DNA from: Galdieria partita
Lineage: Eukaryota > Rhodophyta > Bangiophyceae > Galdieriales > Galdieriaceae
Direction of reading: 5' to 3'
Assembly (NCBI GenBank): GCA_025991245.1
Contig: BQMJ01000016.1
Coordinates: forward strand, 205,720-269,719
DNA length: 64,000 nt
Numbering within the stretch: the stretch's first letter is position 1; every line of letters starts with the position of its first letter. Shown here one piece after another: positions 20,973 to 32,379 of this stretch. The notes under the pieces were generated by a model. It saw nothing but the letters and a program-made list of their open reading frames with translations, was not told where the DNA came from and searched no databases. A program made the position numbers and the translations under genes.

Positions 20973-21689
20973 CACAAGTGGATTGAAAACAACTCATACA
21001 AAATTTCTAACCTAATGAGTTCCCTAAAAGATTGCAATTATTCGTGAGCTTCCAGTCGAACTTTTTGCAATAATTTTATTGGTCAGAAACAAAGATATTC
21101 TGCAACACTCTGTTACCTATTGTTGTTTTGCACCCTAGGCTATAGGGTTTATTGATTGGGATGTGGTTTCGAGATACTGCAAAGAGTTTCGTTACCTGGT
21201 TTCACGTGCCATAACGCAGTCCTTTTGTACCATTTTGTTTCCCAACAGAGTTCAAAGCTCAGATGTGTGCATGTTTCCTCGCTGGTATGCTGTAAATCTT
21301 ACCTTGTTTTGGTGAAAAAGGCTACCATTAATATTATCACAAAAGGTTGGTTGTCAACTTCCTGCAACGTGTTTGGGTCCATTTAGTTTTCGTCGTCGTC
21401 AGTGTGAATTTTCAATTGCTTTAACCCGAAACGACTTCGTCCTTATGAACCCATTTGCAGTCATTGTGGAAAGCTTCGACATAAACGAGACAAACATTAA
21501 GATAACTGTAAACTGGCAGCTGTATGCTATCAGGAGTCTCTTCATCATTCCCTGCGACGTTTATAAGCTAGCACTAGTAAAACTCTCATGAATAAACGTT
21601 TCCTATCATGTACTATTATCATTATTATAACAGTTGCATAAAACAAACAACAGCATGCGAGGATTCATTTTTCCTTTGTCACATGTGAA
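20973..21689. other. Gene-free stretch upstream of the small membrane protein gene
   Basis: It holds two overlapping plus-strand ORFs (21156-21386, 21373-21591) with no domain and unremarkable composition, which I treat as chance. It presumably contains the divergent promoters of the DnaJ gene and the 86-aa membrane protein gene. No RNA gene was recognised. Confidence 0.4.
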
Positions 21690-21991
21690 ATGGGTCAGCC
21701 ATCCTTTGTTGGCCATCCATCGTTGCTTGGGGCAAACAGTTCGCATCATGTCACTGTGCCCTTACAAGTGGTAAGTAATCAAAGCCAATGGTCTTCCTTA
21801 TATATTCAAAGCAAAAAAGGTTCCTGTGGATATCTGGACTAGTCCTCGCAATTGTTACTATACTTCAAACCCTCGTTCTCTACACTAGCTCTACTGTACA
21901 AAGGAATTCGTTTTCCGACAAAAAGTCTTCAAAGAAAGACTCCAATACAGAAAGAAGAACTTCTAGTTGCCCCTTGACTTGGTTCCAATAA
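21690..21991 (+). CDS. Small single-pass membrane protein (86 aa)
   Basis: I do not recognise a family. Exons 21690-21770 and 21812-21991 join across a 41-bp intron (GTAAGT...TCAAAG), the shortest in this window. The protein starts MGQPSF, has an unstructured N-terminus of about 28 residues, one hydrophobic helix (FLWISGLVLAIVTILQTLVL) and a basic Ser/Lys-rich tail. The layout suggests a tail facing the cytosol of an internal or plasma membrane. The stop is 6 nt from the stop of the convergent RNase Z gene. Support comes from the splice signals and the frame only, so expression needs confirming. Confidence 0.5.
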
Positions 21992-21997
21992 AAATTC

Positions 21998-24277
21998 TCA
22001 AGAAGCGTCGTGAAGTTCCTTTCCATTGCTTTCTTCTTCTCCTTTGAAAAGTTCGCATAGGGCTGGTAATAACGACGGCAGAAGAGAGAGCTTCGAAAAT
22101 GGCACTCTTAGTAGATCAAAAGCAACGAATTCATTAGTGTCTGATAAATTGTCTATCACAGGAAATTTGGCATATCGCTGCGAAAAATGAGTGAGTATTA
22201 TCCACTCAGGATTCATAGCCTTGCAAACATCCAATGCTTGCCTGTAAGTACAGTGCCCCTTTTCTAAAGCTATTTGTTCCATGTTAGACTCAAAAGTGGC
22301 CTCATGTATCACCAGATTAGCACCTTGTCCTATCGAAACGAAGATATATAGAAAAGTCGGAGAAAAACAATACTTTGTCTTACCAGCACGAATAAGTGCA
22401 TCACAAGGCATCGTATCACCCGAATAAACCATTTTCCACTCAAAAAGGTTGTCAAAAAGTACAATACCATATGCATGAAAGCAATGTAAAACGGGTACAG
22501 TCTCCACCTGCAGACCGATATTGGAAGACATATAATTTACTATGGGTTCTTGAGGACAAGTGAAACTCTCATTATCCAGAAAAACATAGTGAAGTAATTG
22601 TCCATTGATTTGCTCATATGCTTCTAACCAAACACTGAGTTCAGATGGACCCAAGATAATCAAAGGCTGTTCATAATCCAGTTTCAAACGATATTCCAAA
22701 ATGCGTAAAAGTCCCAAATGATGATCCGCGTGCATATGGGAAACAAAAATCAGCTTTAACTGAGCAATGAAATTATTCACTTCAGTTATGCCAAATACTC
22801 GTAATATCTGTCCAAAAGTTCCTTCTCCACAATCGAGCAAGATGCCACCTCGATGATACAAATGAAGGCAGATACCACTCACGTTACGCAACTTGCTAGG
22901 AATCGCAGCTCCGGTTCCAAAAAATATCACTTCTCCAACGTCTTCAAAGCAGGTAGGGCTCTTTCTTGAGGATTCGAAGGCTTGAGACCTTGTAGTTTCC
23001 AATAAGCCTAAATCCTCATTTTCTCTTTCTGTATTTGGGTCAATGACAACTTGATATGCTCTTCCCATGGCGGTGCGATCCACTCCAAGCTTACTAAGTG
23101 GTGCCAAATGATATTTTAACAATGACTCTCCAAAAACGACATTAACATTACTCCATCTTTCCATTATTCTTTTCTGTAAATCAAAAAATACTTTTCTGTC
23201 AGTTTTGTCCAATGTAGACGTGTCTTTGGGTACTTGAAACAACTCCTTATCTACAGAAGTAGATAACAACTTGAGCAATTCCGCCTGAGAGTCGAATATC
23301 AATGGGGCATCAAGAGAATCTTCTAATAATAAAATATGATGAACATCTTCCCCCAGTGATTGGGCCCATTCTATATAGTTCTTATCCTCAAATACTGCAG
23401 AAGTGCCCATGTGGACTACACAGAGATGGCGTTCCTTTTTTTTGGAATTTTGGATGCTTCTTAGTGCAAAACGACTTAATCTCGACGATGAAGTTACTGA
23501 GGATATATAATGAATATCGGGACAAGATACTATGCCAATGCAGGGTCCAGGAAAGGGTTCCGATACAACTTGTGAAGGAAAAATTTTCTTTCCATCGGAT
23601 AAAGTGATGGTTTCACCTTTCGAGAGTCTACCAAATAAAGGACCCTTTGGTACATTCAGTGCTTTGGCTGCCAGAGGATCAAACTTCCCAGGAATATCTT
23701 TCATAGTTACAACGTAACATACTACCAACTTTTTCGACGTGATGCGTGGCCTTTTTAGTTTACTACCATCAACCTTCTGATCCTTTGGAAAAAATGTACT
23801 AACCAACGGGACAGCGGCTACTTCGATATTCATATCCTGATATATATTTCCATATAAAGCGTCAAACCCTATCTCATTTATACTCAACTCAAGTGAGGGT
23901 CTGCGATAAAAACTACTTGAAGCTGTGAAGAATCTCGCCAATCCTGTGGGTCCAAATAGTTCCAAGCTAGTCTATTGAAGTAAACTTTAGTCAGATTACA
24001 AGGCAAAGTTCCCAAGCTTGTGTCCCAAGATATTTATTACCTTACCTGCGTCTGCTAAAGTTAGCAACGTGCCAAAAAGTCCACCTGCACTAAGAGCATC
24101 CAGTTGGGTAAAGAAAACCGTATCGACGCGGAAAAGATTCAGTCCTTTTTCTGCACATAAGCGCTGCGTCCCTTCACCGCAGTTAAACAAATATCGGTGG
24201 TCATCGAAGAACAGGATAATACTTAATCCAGTGTCCGCCTTACCACTACCAACCACTTGAAGATGACATTGGACCAT
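21998..24277 (-). CDS. Long-form tRNase Z (ELAC2-type)
   Basis: Exons 24277-24041, 23971-22384 and 22329-21998 encode 718 aa, typical of long-form RNase Z. The N-terminal half is the degenerate metallo-beta-lactamase copy (LFNCGEGTQRLCAEKG, TLADAG). The C-terminal half is the active copy, with FFGTGAAIPSKLRNVSG, LLDCGEGTFGQ, the zinc motif SHMHADHHLG, VYSGDTMPCDALI and LIHEATF, ending in ILTHFSQRY. It removes 3' trailers from tRNA precursors in the nucleus and often in organelles. The second intron is 54 bp, a multiple of three with no in-frame stop, so only the conserved RAG-QGANL junction shows that it must be removed. Confidence 0.93.
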
Positions 24278-24503
24278 CACAGATGAACATCCAACCTAAC
24301 CACCGCTAAAGATAATTTTAGCCAATGGGAGCGAAATGCGAAAATCGGACAGCAAAAAATTTTAGTAAAGAAACCAAAGTTTAATGTATTCAACGGCTCA
24401 ACCAATTTTTGATTGACTGGTCGTTTTATTTTGGTTGGAAGCACCACTAACTTTGTTTCCTAGTGTTAGAACCAAAATATAGCTGTAAGAGTTTTTTGAA
24501 AGA

Positions 24504-26414
24504 ATGGCTGAAGAAGAGGACGGTCATACTAAGGACCCGGTACCTGACGTTGTGGGTGACGGAAAGAGAAGATTTCGAGTGGAGAAAACCCGGCACTTGG
24601 GAAGTGGACACTTTGGAGATGTGTATGAAGGTGTGCAACTATCTACAGGAAAACCTGTTGCAGTTAAGTTGGAACACAGGAGTGGTTCCATAGCACGGAA
24701 AGAATGGGAAGTTATGAGAGCGCTGTCGGGGGAAGGTGCTCCTAACGTTTACTATACTGGCGTTACTGGAAGATATTATGTTATGGTTATGGACCTTTTG
24801 GGTCCAACTCTGCAGAAAATTTTGGAAACTCGACCTTCAAGGCGTCTTCCTTGGGATGTCGTTTCCAAGATTGGTCAGTTATGTGTGCACCTTTTACGAA
24901 CTGTGCATGCCAAGGGCTATGTACACGGCGACGTGAAGCCTGAGAACTTTCTTTGCGCCTACGAAGAAGGCGTTGCACCCTTTCAAGCAGATCCTACCAA
25001 AGGTTTATATATGATCGACTTGGGTTTGGCAAGTAAATATCGTGACAATACAAGACCCAATGGTCATATTGCATATGGTCAAAGGATTGACCATTTTTCG
25101 GGGACAGTTCGTTATGCTTCCTTGAATGCCCATCTTGGAAGATGGCTTTCTAGACGTGACGATATAGAATCTCTTTGTTACATGCTTTTATATTTACACA
25201 ATGGCTCCCTTCCTTGGCAAGGTTTTTGTGGAGATGATAAGAATATGTTGGTTTGTGAGCACAAAGGGAAGCTTCCTCCAGATGAAATTTGTAAAGGGGC
25301 TCCGGAATGTATGCAATATTTCTTGGCATATGTTCGTTCAATGAAATTTGAAGAGGAACCTGATTATGAATATTTATTGATGCTTTTGGATCCTACCAAA
25401 GGTTTGGTGGAAATCCACCGTTTGCTTGCTGAAGATCGCGCTATCGGCGACGTTAGTAGTGCAAACGGAGCTCTTGAGCCTGAAGATGATGTAAACAATA
25501 GTGTCTATGACTTGGCAGCTGGTGGAAAGCGTAAACGAACTGATCTTGATAATGGTTCACAGTTTGCTCCAAATGCCAAAAAACATCGTATAGTTATTCC
25601 CAAGCGTTATAAGACTCATCAATGGATGATTGTTTCTACTTCTGCAAAAACTGGCAATGTAAGTGAATAGACTTTGTAACAAGTTTGAACTTATTTTTAC
25701 GGATAGGCATCTCCTGCTACTCAATGCTATACGTCGCACACTTCATATCAAAACCTAGTAAAGGAGGTTGAGAAGAAATGGAGCACAGGAATGCGTATTG
25801 TCTTGTTGAGTTTTACTGCTGGTATGTGGACAGCAGTTTTGAATCAAAAGAGTACGGGTTATCAAGAACAAGCACTACACTATTGTCCAGGTGCTGACTT
25901 CCCACGAGATTGGGTACGACAAAAGTGGGATGAAGGTTTCTTTATTACTGCTTTGGCCGGTAATGCAACTTCTTGGGGTGTTGTTTGTTCAACGATGACA
26001 CGCAATAAGCGATACAAACAGCAAAGTTACATTGTTTCACCAACATTTCCCTCCAAATGGGTTGCGGATAAGTGGGCGAGTGGTTATTATATTACATCAG
26101 TTGCTACACAAGGAAATCCTCCTCATCAGCAGTGGGCGGTTGTTGTTAGTCGTGGTGCACCTTATACAGACCAAGTCGTAGAATTGGACTTTGTTTATCC
26201 TAGTGATGTAATTCATACCAGATGGGATGACAATTATATGGTAACTGCCATAGCGTCTACTTCAGAAATGAATGCCTTTGTAATGAGTCGAGGTTTAACT
26301 TTTGGAGAAGAACAGAGATGTACACGCACCAGCCATGGTCCATTACATAAAGTGAGAGAAGACTGGAACGATAATTTATATGTTACTGCTCTTGCTTGGG
26401 GTCGAGTTGCTTGA
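24504..26414 (+). CDS. MLK/HD16-type casein kinase I with plant-type C-terminal domain
   Basis: Exons 24504-25658 and 25707-26414 (48-bp intron) encode 620 aa. The kinase domain (about residues 22-310) has GSGHFGDVYEG, VAVKLEH, the catalytic HGDVKPENF and DLGLASKY, all usual for CK1-family proteins. A basic linker KRKRTDLD and KKHRIVIP looks like nuclear targeting. Residues of about 380-620 form repeated WVRQKWDEGFFITALAG-like units (WxxxxWxxGxYIT), matching the C-terminal domain of plant MUT9-like kinases, which act on histone H3 and in light and flowering signalling. This fused layout links the organism to the plant and algal lineage. Confidence 0.9.
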
Positions 26415-26841
26415 TGGAAGTATATATTGTATACCTGTACATTGACATGTATTCTATCGCGCAATATAGTATATTCAGTATCTTTCTTGCTCCTTCTTTT
26501 TTCGACGTTTCATTGCTCTATGATAATAAATGAACATCATGATAACTAGTCTTGAGCAGGAATAGTGAAACGTATTTCATATTGAAGCAAACTATGACAT
26601 GAGATGAATTCTTGTATCTAAGCAAGTTATCTCGTTGGCTTTGAAATGTTTTCCAAAGACTATAATCTTCATTTCCTTGTCAAAGTGCTTAACCGAAACT
26701 TTCAACGTGAGTTGCTGTTTGAATTTAAACAAGGACTATATTGTCTTTGAAAACACTTGATTACATTTCACACTGTTAGTGCACACAGTCGGTGATGATT
26801 TGGGACAGGTAGTTGGATCGACGACCGGTTGAACCAAGACA
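26415..26841. other. Intergenic spacer between CK1 and UTP3 genes
   Basis: Tandem-oriented genes are separated by about 430 nt of AT-rich sequence. It probably contains the CK1 poly(A) site and the UTP3 promoter. Nothing else was recognised. Confidence 0.4.
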
Positions 26842-28650
26842 ATGGCAATTTTGAAGAGAAAAAAGGAAAAGAAGCAAACACCTCTTCGGAGGAGAAAAAC
26901 GTACAAAGAACATCAACTACACCCAGAAATTTTACAGGACGAAGTTGATGAGATGTTTACAAAGAGAGTAGAAAGTTTTGTTGAACGCTCAGAGAGGGAA
27001 CAAGTTGACTATTTGAAGTCTGGTGGTTCACCAGAAAAATTCCGACAGTCATATGACGAATCTATTTCTAGTGACAAATCTAGTGTAGAAACAACTGCTT
27101 CAGAGATTGAAGACGACCTCAGTGACCCCGACACGTGGGGTATTGATAGACAGAATTATTATGGAGCCGATGCAGAGGACACAGAAAGCTTAAGTGAAAG
27201 CGAATTGGAGTTGATTATGAAAGAAGAAGAGCAGGAATCTCGTCGTTTGCAAGAACAACAAATTGCCACCCTAGAAAAAGAAGACTTGGAAGCTTCCCAG
27301 CTGACCGGTTTGGATGAAGATTTGGAAAAGGGAGCTTTCTTGATACAGGGAAAGGATTGGAGTACTCTTACTCCAGATGAAAAACAACGTATTATTGAGA
27401 AAGATTCTCCAGAGGTTATTAAACTGTTACATGACTTCAAGGAGAAATCTAGAGAAATCTTTGACAGCTTAGAACCTGTTATAGACACTGCGAAAAATTT
27501 TAAAAACATGTATTCAAATGGAATGAGCTTGCTAGAGTTGAAATATCATTTGCTTCTCAACTATTGTATTAACATTGCTTTTTTCATGTTGTTAAAAGCC
27601 CAAGGAGTGACAGTGAAGGATCATCCTGTTTTGGATCAACTCATCGAACTTCGCGTAACTATGGAAAAAATGAAGCCGTTGGAAGAAAAGCTACAGTATC
27701 AAATTCATAAATTAGTAGAACTTGCGAGAGGCAAGAAGGAGAATACGGAAGCCACTACAGAAGAAAATGACGAGAACATTTTGAAACCGAATCCGGCGTC
27801 CTTGATTGCATCAGATGATGACAGTCAAAGTGATTCTGATAATGAACAAGATGATGTTATGGAAAATAAGCAACGACCCTATCGACCTCCACGAATTTTG
27901 CCAACCAAAGATATCAAGTCAATGCATAATGCATATGATAGTCATTTGGAAGTTGAAAAGCGTGAAAAATTGGAAGAGGAAAATTGGAAAGATTCATATA
28001 TGGAGTTGGAGGAACTTCCCGAAAGTCTTCGAGGAGGCCTATTATCTCAAGACACAGAGAAGTTGACCAATTTGATCGAAGCAGAGAAGGAAAGACAGAA
28101 ATATGAAGAAGAAAATTTTATTCGTTTGTTTTCTGAAAAGAAAGAACAAAAGTTGCAGCGCAAGATGCATTCGATAGAAAGAGAGTCGATATTAGGATCC
28201 GAATTTGGTCAAGAATTTGATAGTTTGGTATCAATGGCGGACCATCTAGTTTCCTCAAAGCAGCAGAATCTTAAAGATACTTCAGGGAATAATCAAGAAA
28301 GTTCAGCTTCCATTATGGGTTCGGATGAAGATGATAGAGATTCCAGTGAGAGTGATATTGAAGACGACTTGTCTGTTAGACGAAAATCCAAATTCATTGA
28401 TAAGAACATTCCTACCTCCATAGTTCCAGGAGAAATTCCTAAAGGTTCAAGAAGAAAGGCACAACGAGCCCAATTGGAGAATAAAGGTTTGACGCCGAGG
28501 AGAAAGAAGATTTTGAAGAATCCTCGTGTGAAACATAAGAAACGTTATGATACAGCACGAAAGAAACGGAAGGGGATATCTAGAAACTTTACTCATATGA
28601 GCAGTAGCCTTTATCGTGGAGAATCTTCAGGCATTAATGTTCGTAAATGA
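26842..28650 (+). CDS. UTP3: Sas10/UTP3 small-subunit processome protein
   Basis: An intronless gene of 602 aa. It starts with a basic cluster (KRKKEKKQTPLRRRK), then acidic low-complexity stretches, a central Sas10/C1D helical domain (about residues 175-300, with LLELKYHLLLNYCINIAFFM and HPVLDQLIELR) and a C-terminal Sas10 domain (SRRKAQRAQLENKGLTPRRK, then NPRVKHKKRYDTARKKRKG). Family members sit in the nucleolar 90S pre-ribosome and are needed for 18S rRNA maturation. Length and order of parts agree with the family. The stop is 30 nt before the start of the TEN1-like gene on the same strand. Confidence 0.92.
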   Translation: MAILKRKKEKKQTPLRRRKTYKEHQLHPEILQDEVDEMFTKRVESFVERSEREQVDYLKSGGSPEKFRQSYDESISSDKSSVETTASEIEDDLSDPDTWGIDRQNYYGADAEDTESLSESELELIMKEEEQESRRLQEQQIATLEKEDLEASQLTGLDEDLEKGAFLIQGKDWSTLTPDEKQRIIEKDSPEVIKLLHDFKEKSREIFDSLEPVIDTAKNFKNMYSNGMSLLELKYHLLLNYCINIAFFMLLKAQGVTVKDHPVLDQLIELRVTMEKMKPLEEKLQYQIHKLVELARGKKENTEATTEENDENILKPNPASLIASDDDSQSDSDNEQDDVMENKQRPYRPPRILPTKDIKSMHNAYDSHLEVEKREKLEEENWKDSYMELEELPESLRGGLLSQDTEKLTNLIEAEKERQKYEEENFIRLFSEKKEQKLQRKMHSIERESILGSEFGQEFDSLVSMADHLVSSKQQNLKDTSGNNQESSASIMGSDEDDRDSSESDIEDDLSVRRKSKFIDKNIPTSIVPGEIPKGSRRKAQRAQLENKGLTPRRKKILKNPRVKHKKRYDTARKKRKGISRNFTHMSSSLYRGESSGINVRK

Positions 28651-28680
28651 GAAAATGTTCAAAGCATTTTTGAAATTTGG

Positions 28681-29209
28681 ATGGGCAATAAAGGTATACA
28701 AGCTTCAAGGATACTGTTTATTAAGGAAATATTAGAACAAGGAAGTAATTTAATAGGAATAGCAGTAAAGTTTATTGGGCGGTTAGTCTCGTTATTCACA
28801 AGTCATAGAGTTGTATAAATTGTTACCTGTTAGAGTTATCTTTTATGATCCCGCCAAGGACTTGATTATTGTAGAATATCAAAAAGCTCGTATAGTGGTA
28901 TCCACAGCTTTGATTGGAGCCATAAAGTTGCGTTGTGGGAATTTACTACAACTTATTGGTGAGATATCTCCAAGCGATGAGGAAAGCAAGAAGTTTTGTC
29001 AACAGGTGGGTCGCTCACTAAAGGTTTCATTCCTACAGTTTTTTCAAAGTCTTATCAATCGACAGGAAGTTATGTTGGTAGCCAGAATTATAACTTGCAC
29101 GGATGGAATGGACTTGACATTGTATGAAAGATACGTGAAGTATCGTCGTGAGTTTGAACAAGAGTATCTTGGCTTAATGTACGCTCAAGACGCAGCAAGT
29201 CTTTATTGA
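28681..29209 (+). CDS. TEN1-like OB-fold protein (CST complex candidate)
   Basis: Exons 28681-28781, 28834-29005 and 29066-29209 encode 138 aa. The order matches TEN1: a FIGRVIFYD strand, the RIVVSTALI turn, GNLLQLIGEI, then VARIITCTDGMDLTLYERYV. That last block is the conserved ARVLTCxxGMNLxLxE signature of human and plant TEN1. TEN1 binds STN1 in the CST complex, which caps telomeres and helps fill in the C-strand. The last intron (60 bp) is a multiple of three without a stop; removing it brings GEI and VARII close together, as expected. The 3' end overlaps the convergent TOM40 gene by 7 nt. Small OB proteins are hard to assign by eye. Confidence 0.65.
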
Positions 29210-30223
29210 CCAATGGTAACTCCAAAACCAAACTTGTATTCTTGTCTACTGTGATCAATTTCTCCTGACAACAAAAAGCTGAGACCTGGATTGATTTTTT
29301 CTTCTAAAAGTGCAGCAACACGACCGTTCGTATCTACTTGACCAATTACAGAGGCCTGTCTCAAGTCGAATTTGTATCCGATAGTAACTAGAGAGTCTCT
29401 ACTTCTCAAGTCCCAGAAAAATTCTGTAGCTAAAGTCACTCTTGGATTCACCCTATGACAATAAGAAGCAACAAGTGGACCAAATGAAGCAATTGTGCAA
29501 GTTGCTACTCCATCGTGTGTAACGTATCTTCCTGCGGCAGTTATTGCTGAGAAACCGGTTGCACCTTGATAAAACCCTTCACCTCCCATTGACAAGTTGG
29601 GCGTAACACTTTGTAAATAAGACAAAGCCACTATACCCATATTTCCAAACTTTAACTGTCCACAAAAGTCACTCCCTCTATAATCCAAGTCCCAAGTTGC
29701 TTTGGACTCGTTTGGTTGTGGAGAGGTTTCTGCAACAATTTTGGAAGTCAGGAATGGCGAGTGGTTGATAAAAATTCTTCCATTCACGTGGCCACTTAAA
29801 TCTACTCGACTCAACATCACAAGATGGTTGGATAAATAGTTGGCTGAAAACGCATAGCCAGGAGGTTTCTGCAACGAGCCCATTTCAATGGAGTGACCCA
29901 TAGAAAACATAGCACTTAGCGGGTAATTAAAGTCAAAACGAAAACCATCGAATAAATTTGGTCTTAATACAGCTATCCAAAAAAACATAAGTTGCCTCAA
30001 CGCACATAACTATAACCCACTAACCAGATGCCTCTTGATTGATGTCTTCATAACTTCCTGGGTTCGGAAGTTCCGTGCGCTCTATACGTTTCCAAAACCA
30101 AGGTCTTCTCGATGGCTTGGTTTGTTGTGTAGTTTTCTCTTCCATGTTTACACTTCGTCCTTGATTCAGCTTTTGTTCAGAGGACGCCGAAGATGCCTCA
30201 CATCGAGACACACGTCCTCCCAT
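29203..30223 (-). CDS. TOM40: TOM40 mitochondrial outer-membrane import channel
   Basis: Exons 30223-30025 and 29972-29203 encode 322 aa. A hydrophilic N-terminal extension of about 70 residues is followed by the eukaryotic porin barrel: VLRPNLFDGFRFDFNYPLS, WDLDYRGSDF, SYLQSVTPNLSMGGEGFYQ and a run of alternating hydrophobic strands ending YKFGFGVTIGQ. The signatures favour TOM40 over VDAC. It forms the pore through which precursor proteins enter mitochondria. The 52-bp intron is supported by the ASAVLRPNLF join. The stop codon overlaps the TEN1-like stop region on the other strand. Confidence 0.85.
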
Positions 30224-30579
30224 AATCAAATTGAAACAGACAACATAAGTGTCTCTTGTTCAGTTTTCTATGACTATGAACTGTTCTTTCATAAAGTCAT
30301 TTGAAATAAATTGCAAAATTCAGTTTCTTGCAGAATTAAAACCGACTGTTTTTCATGTATGGTACAAGTAATGTCTTTATTGTCAATCAAGAGTGAGACT
30401 TGTAAGCTCTGATTCTTTTGACATGATAGGATAATGAAACTATCCTGGAAAGATTCTTCTTGGAAAACAGACCATTTTATCCAACAATGACTGAAACTAT
30501 GCTCTCATATATATATATATCTGTGGACAATTCTTCAAATGGCCCAATAATGATAATATTTTAATCTCATTGGTTGGAG
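30224..30579. promoter_or_regulatory. Divergent promoter region of TOM40 and the MFS transporter
   Basis: A 356-nt interval between divergent starts. It contains a (AT)7 run at 30507-30520, about 60 nt before the transporter start. It could be a promoter element or just a microsatellite. No other signal was assigned. Confidence 0.4.
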
Positions 30580-32379
30580 ATGACAACTCTTGCAGGAACG
30601 AGGGGCGCAACCGTATGGAACCCTGTTGTTGAGGAGACTGAACAGCCTTACTCGACTTACAGTGAGTCTTCTAATCCTTCTATGGAAGCTTCAGAGTTTG
30701 ATGAGAATATGCCACCCCAGAGAAGTTCAAGCGGTCGACTTTCGAATTTCTTTCGTTTTTTCAGAAAACGCCGTTTGCAGAGGACACAAGTTGCAGGAGA
30801 TTTTCAATTTGCAACTGCAGCCCAACGAGAAAATCCTTTTCGTCAACCTTTTAGACTTTACATTTTATCCATATTCGCTGCTTTGGGTGCTTTTATCGTA
30901 GGAATGGATATTTCTCTCGTTAGTGGTGCTCAGATATTCTACAATACACAGTTTGGATTAAACACGAATTATCAAGGCCTTACTGCATCAGGAACATTAA
31001 TTGGTGCTTTATTTGGATCGATTTTGTAAGTCTTGTATGTCATTTCGTAGGACGAGACAATGCTTATATGCTTCTTTTATAGGTCAATATTTGCCAATAA
31101 TGTTTTTGGGAGACGAGGAACCATTTTCTTTGCTTCCATGATTTCCGTAGGTGGAGCCTTATGGGAAGCCTTAGCTCCTTCTTGGCCTATGTTGTTACTT
31201 GGAAGGTTCATTGTAGGCATAGCCATGGGAATGTTATCGTGCACAGTCCCCGTTTTCTTGGCTGAAACAACACCTGCGTATATTAGAGGAGCTCTTACAA
31301 GTCTTTATCAACAGTCTGTAGCCACAGGTATATTTATTGGATATGTGGTGGACGCAATCTTTGTTTATGTTCCTGGAAATATTGGTTGGAGAGTTATGCT
31401 TGGCTCTAGTATGGTACCTGCCATTGTCGAAGGTTGTGGAATTATTTTTCTTCCAGAAACACCACGGTGGTTAATCAAAAAAGGATATGATGAATATGCC
31501 CTAAATGTATTGCTTTCACTGAGAAGTACTAGAGAACAAGCGTTGAGAGACTTTGAAATGGTAAAGGATACTGTTTTAGAAGAAAGACAAGCAAGTGAGG
31601 GAAAAAATTTGTATCTGGAAACTATTCGCGTTGCAAGTAATAGGCGTGCCTTGATAGTCGGCATTATGCTTCAGTTATTTCAACAGTTTTGTGGAATGAA
31701 TACGATCATGTATTACGTTGATTACACTTTTCATCATATGGTTGGTGTCTCGCGAAGAACTTCAGTAATTGCCAGTATGGTTGCTGGCTTTGCCAATGCA
31801 GTTTTTACTATTCCAGTTTATTGGACTATTGACAGTTATGGGAGACGTAGTTTAATGTTGTTCACATTTCCTATTATGGTTGCTATGCTATTAGTTGGTG
31901 GATTTTCATTCTTTGGTTCGCAGTGGCTAAACTTTACTCTTGTGATAATCTCTATAGCTGTTTTCATTGCAGCATATTCACCAGCAAATGGTCCAGTTCC
32001 TTGGGTTGTAACTGCAGAAATTTATCCTTTATATATTCGATCGGAGTGCATGAGTATTTCTACTTTTTGTAATTACATGTTCAACTTTGTTGTTTCATTT
32101 TCTTGGCCAGACATGTTGGCATCGATGACAGCGCAAGGAGCATACGGTTTCTATGCCTTAATGACGACCATTGGTTTTTTATATATCTTCTTTTTCATGC
32201 CTGAAACAAAGGGATATACTTTGGAACAAATGAAAGTGGTTTTTGAGAAGAGTTCTTTTGATATTGCTCGTTATCATTGGAAATGTTTGACCCAGAATGC
32301 AAAGAGACTATTGTGTTTAAGTGTTGAAGACAGTCATATTACATCTCCTTATGATACTCCTTGGCCTGAAGATTTGTGA
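30580..32379 (+). CDS. MFS sugar (hexose/polyol) transporter
   Basis: Exons 30580-31025 and 31083-32379 (57-bp intron) encode 580 aa. A cytosolic N-terminus of about 90 residues with basic clusters precedes twelve hydrophobic segments. Sugar-porter signatures are clear: GRRGT after helix 2, LLGRFIVGIAMGMLSCTVPVFLAE, PETPRWLIKKG, QQFCGMNTIMYY, SYGRRSLM and FFMPETKGYTLEQM near the end. The family imports hexoses, pentoses or polyols with protons at the plasma membrane. Galdieria is known for growing on many sugars, and such genes are numerous there; the actual substrate is not readable. The true ATG is at 30580. Confidence 0.93.

Noticed and set aside
30507-30520. (AT)7 run as a TATA box for the MFS gene
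   Set aside because: Similar AT runs occur in 3' spacers; without a mapped start site it cannot be called a promoter element.
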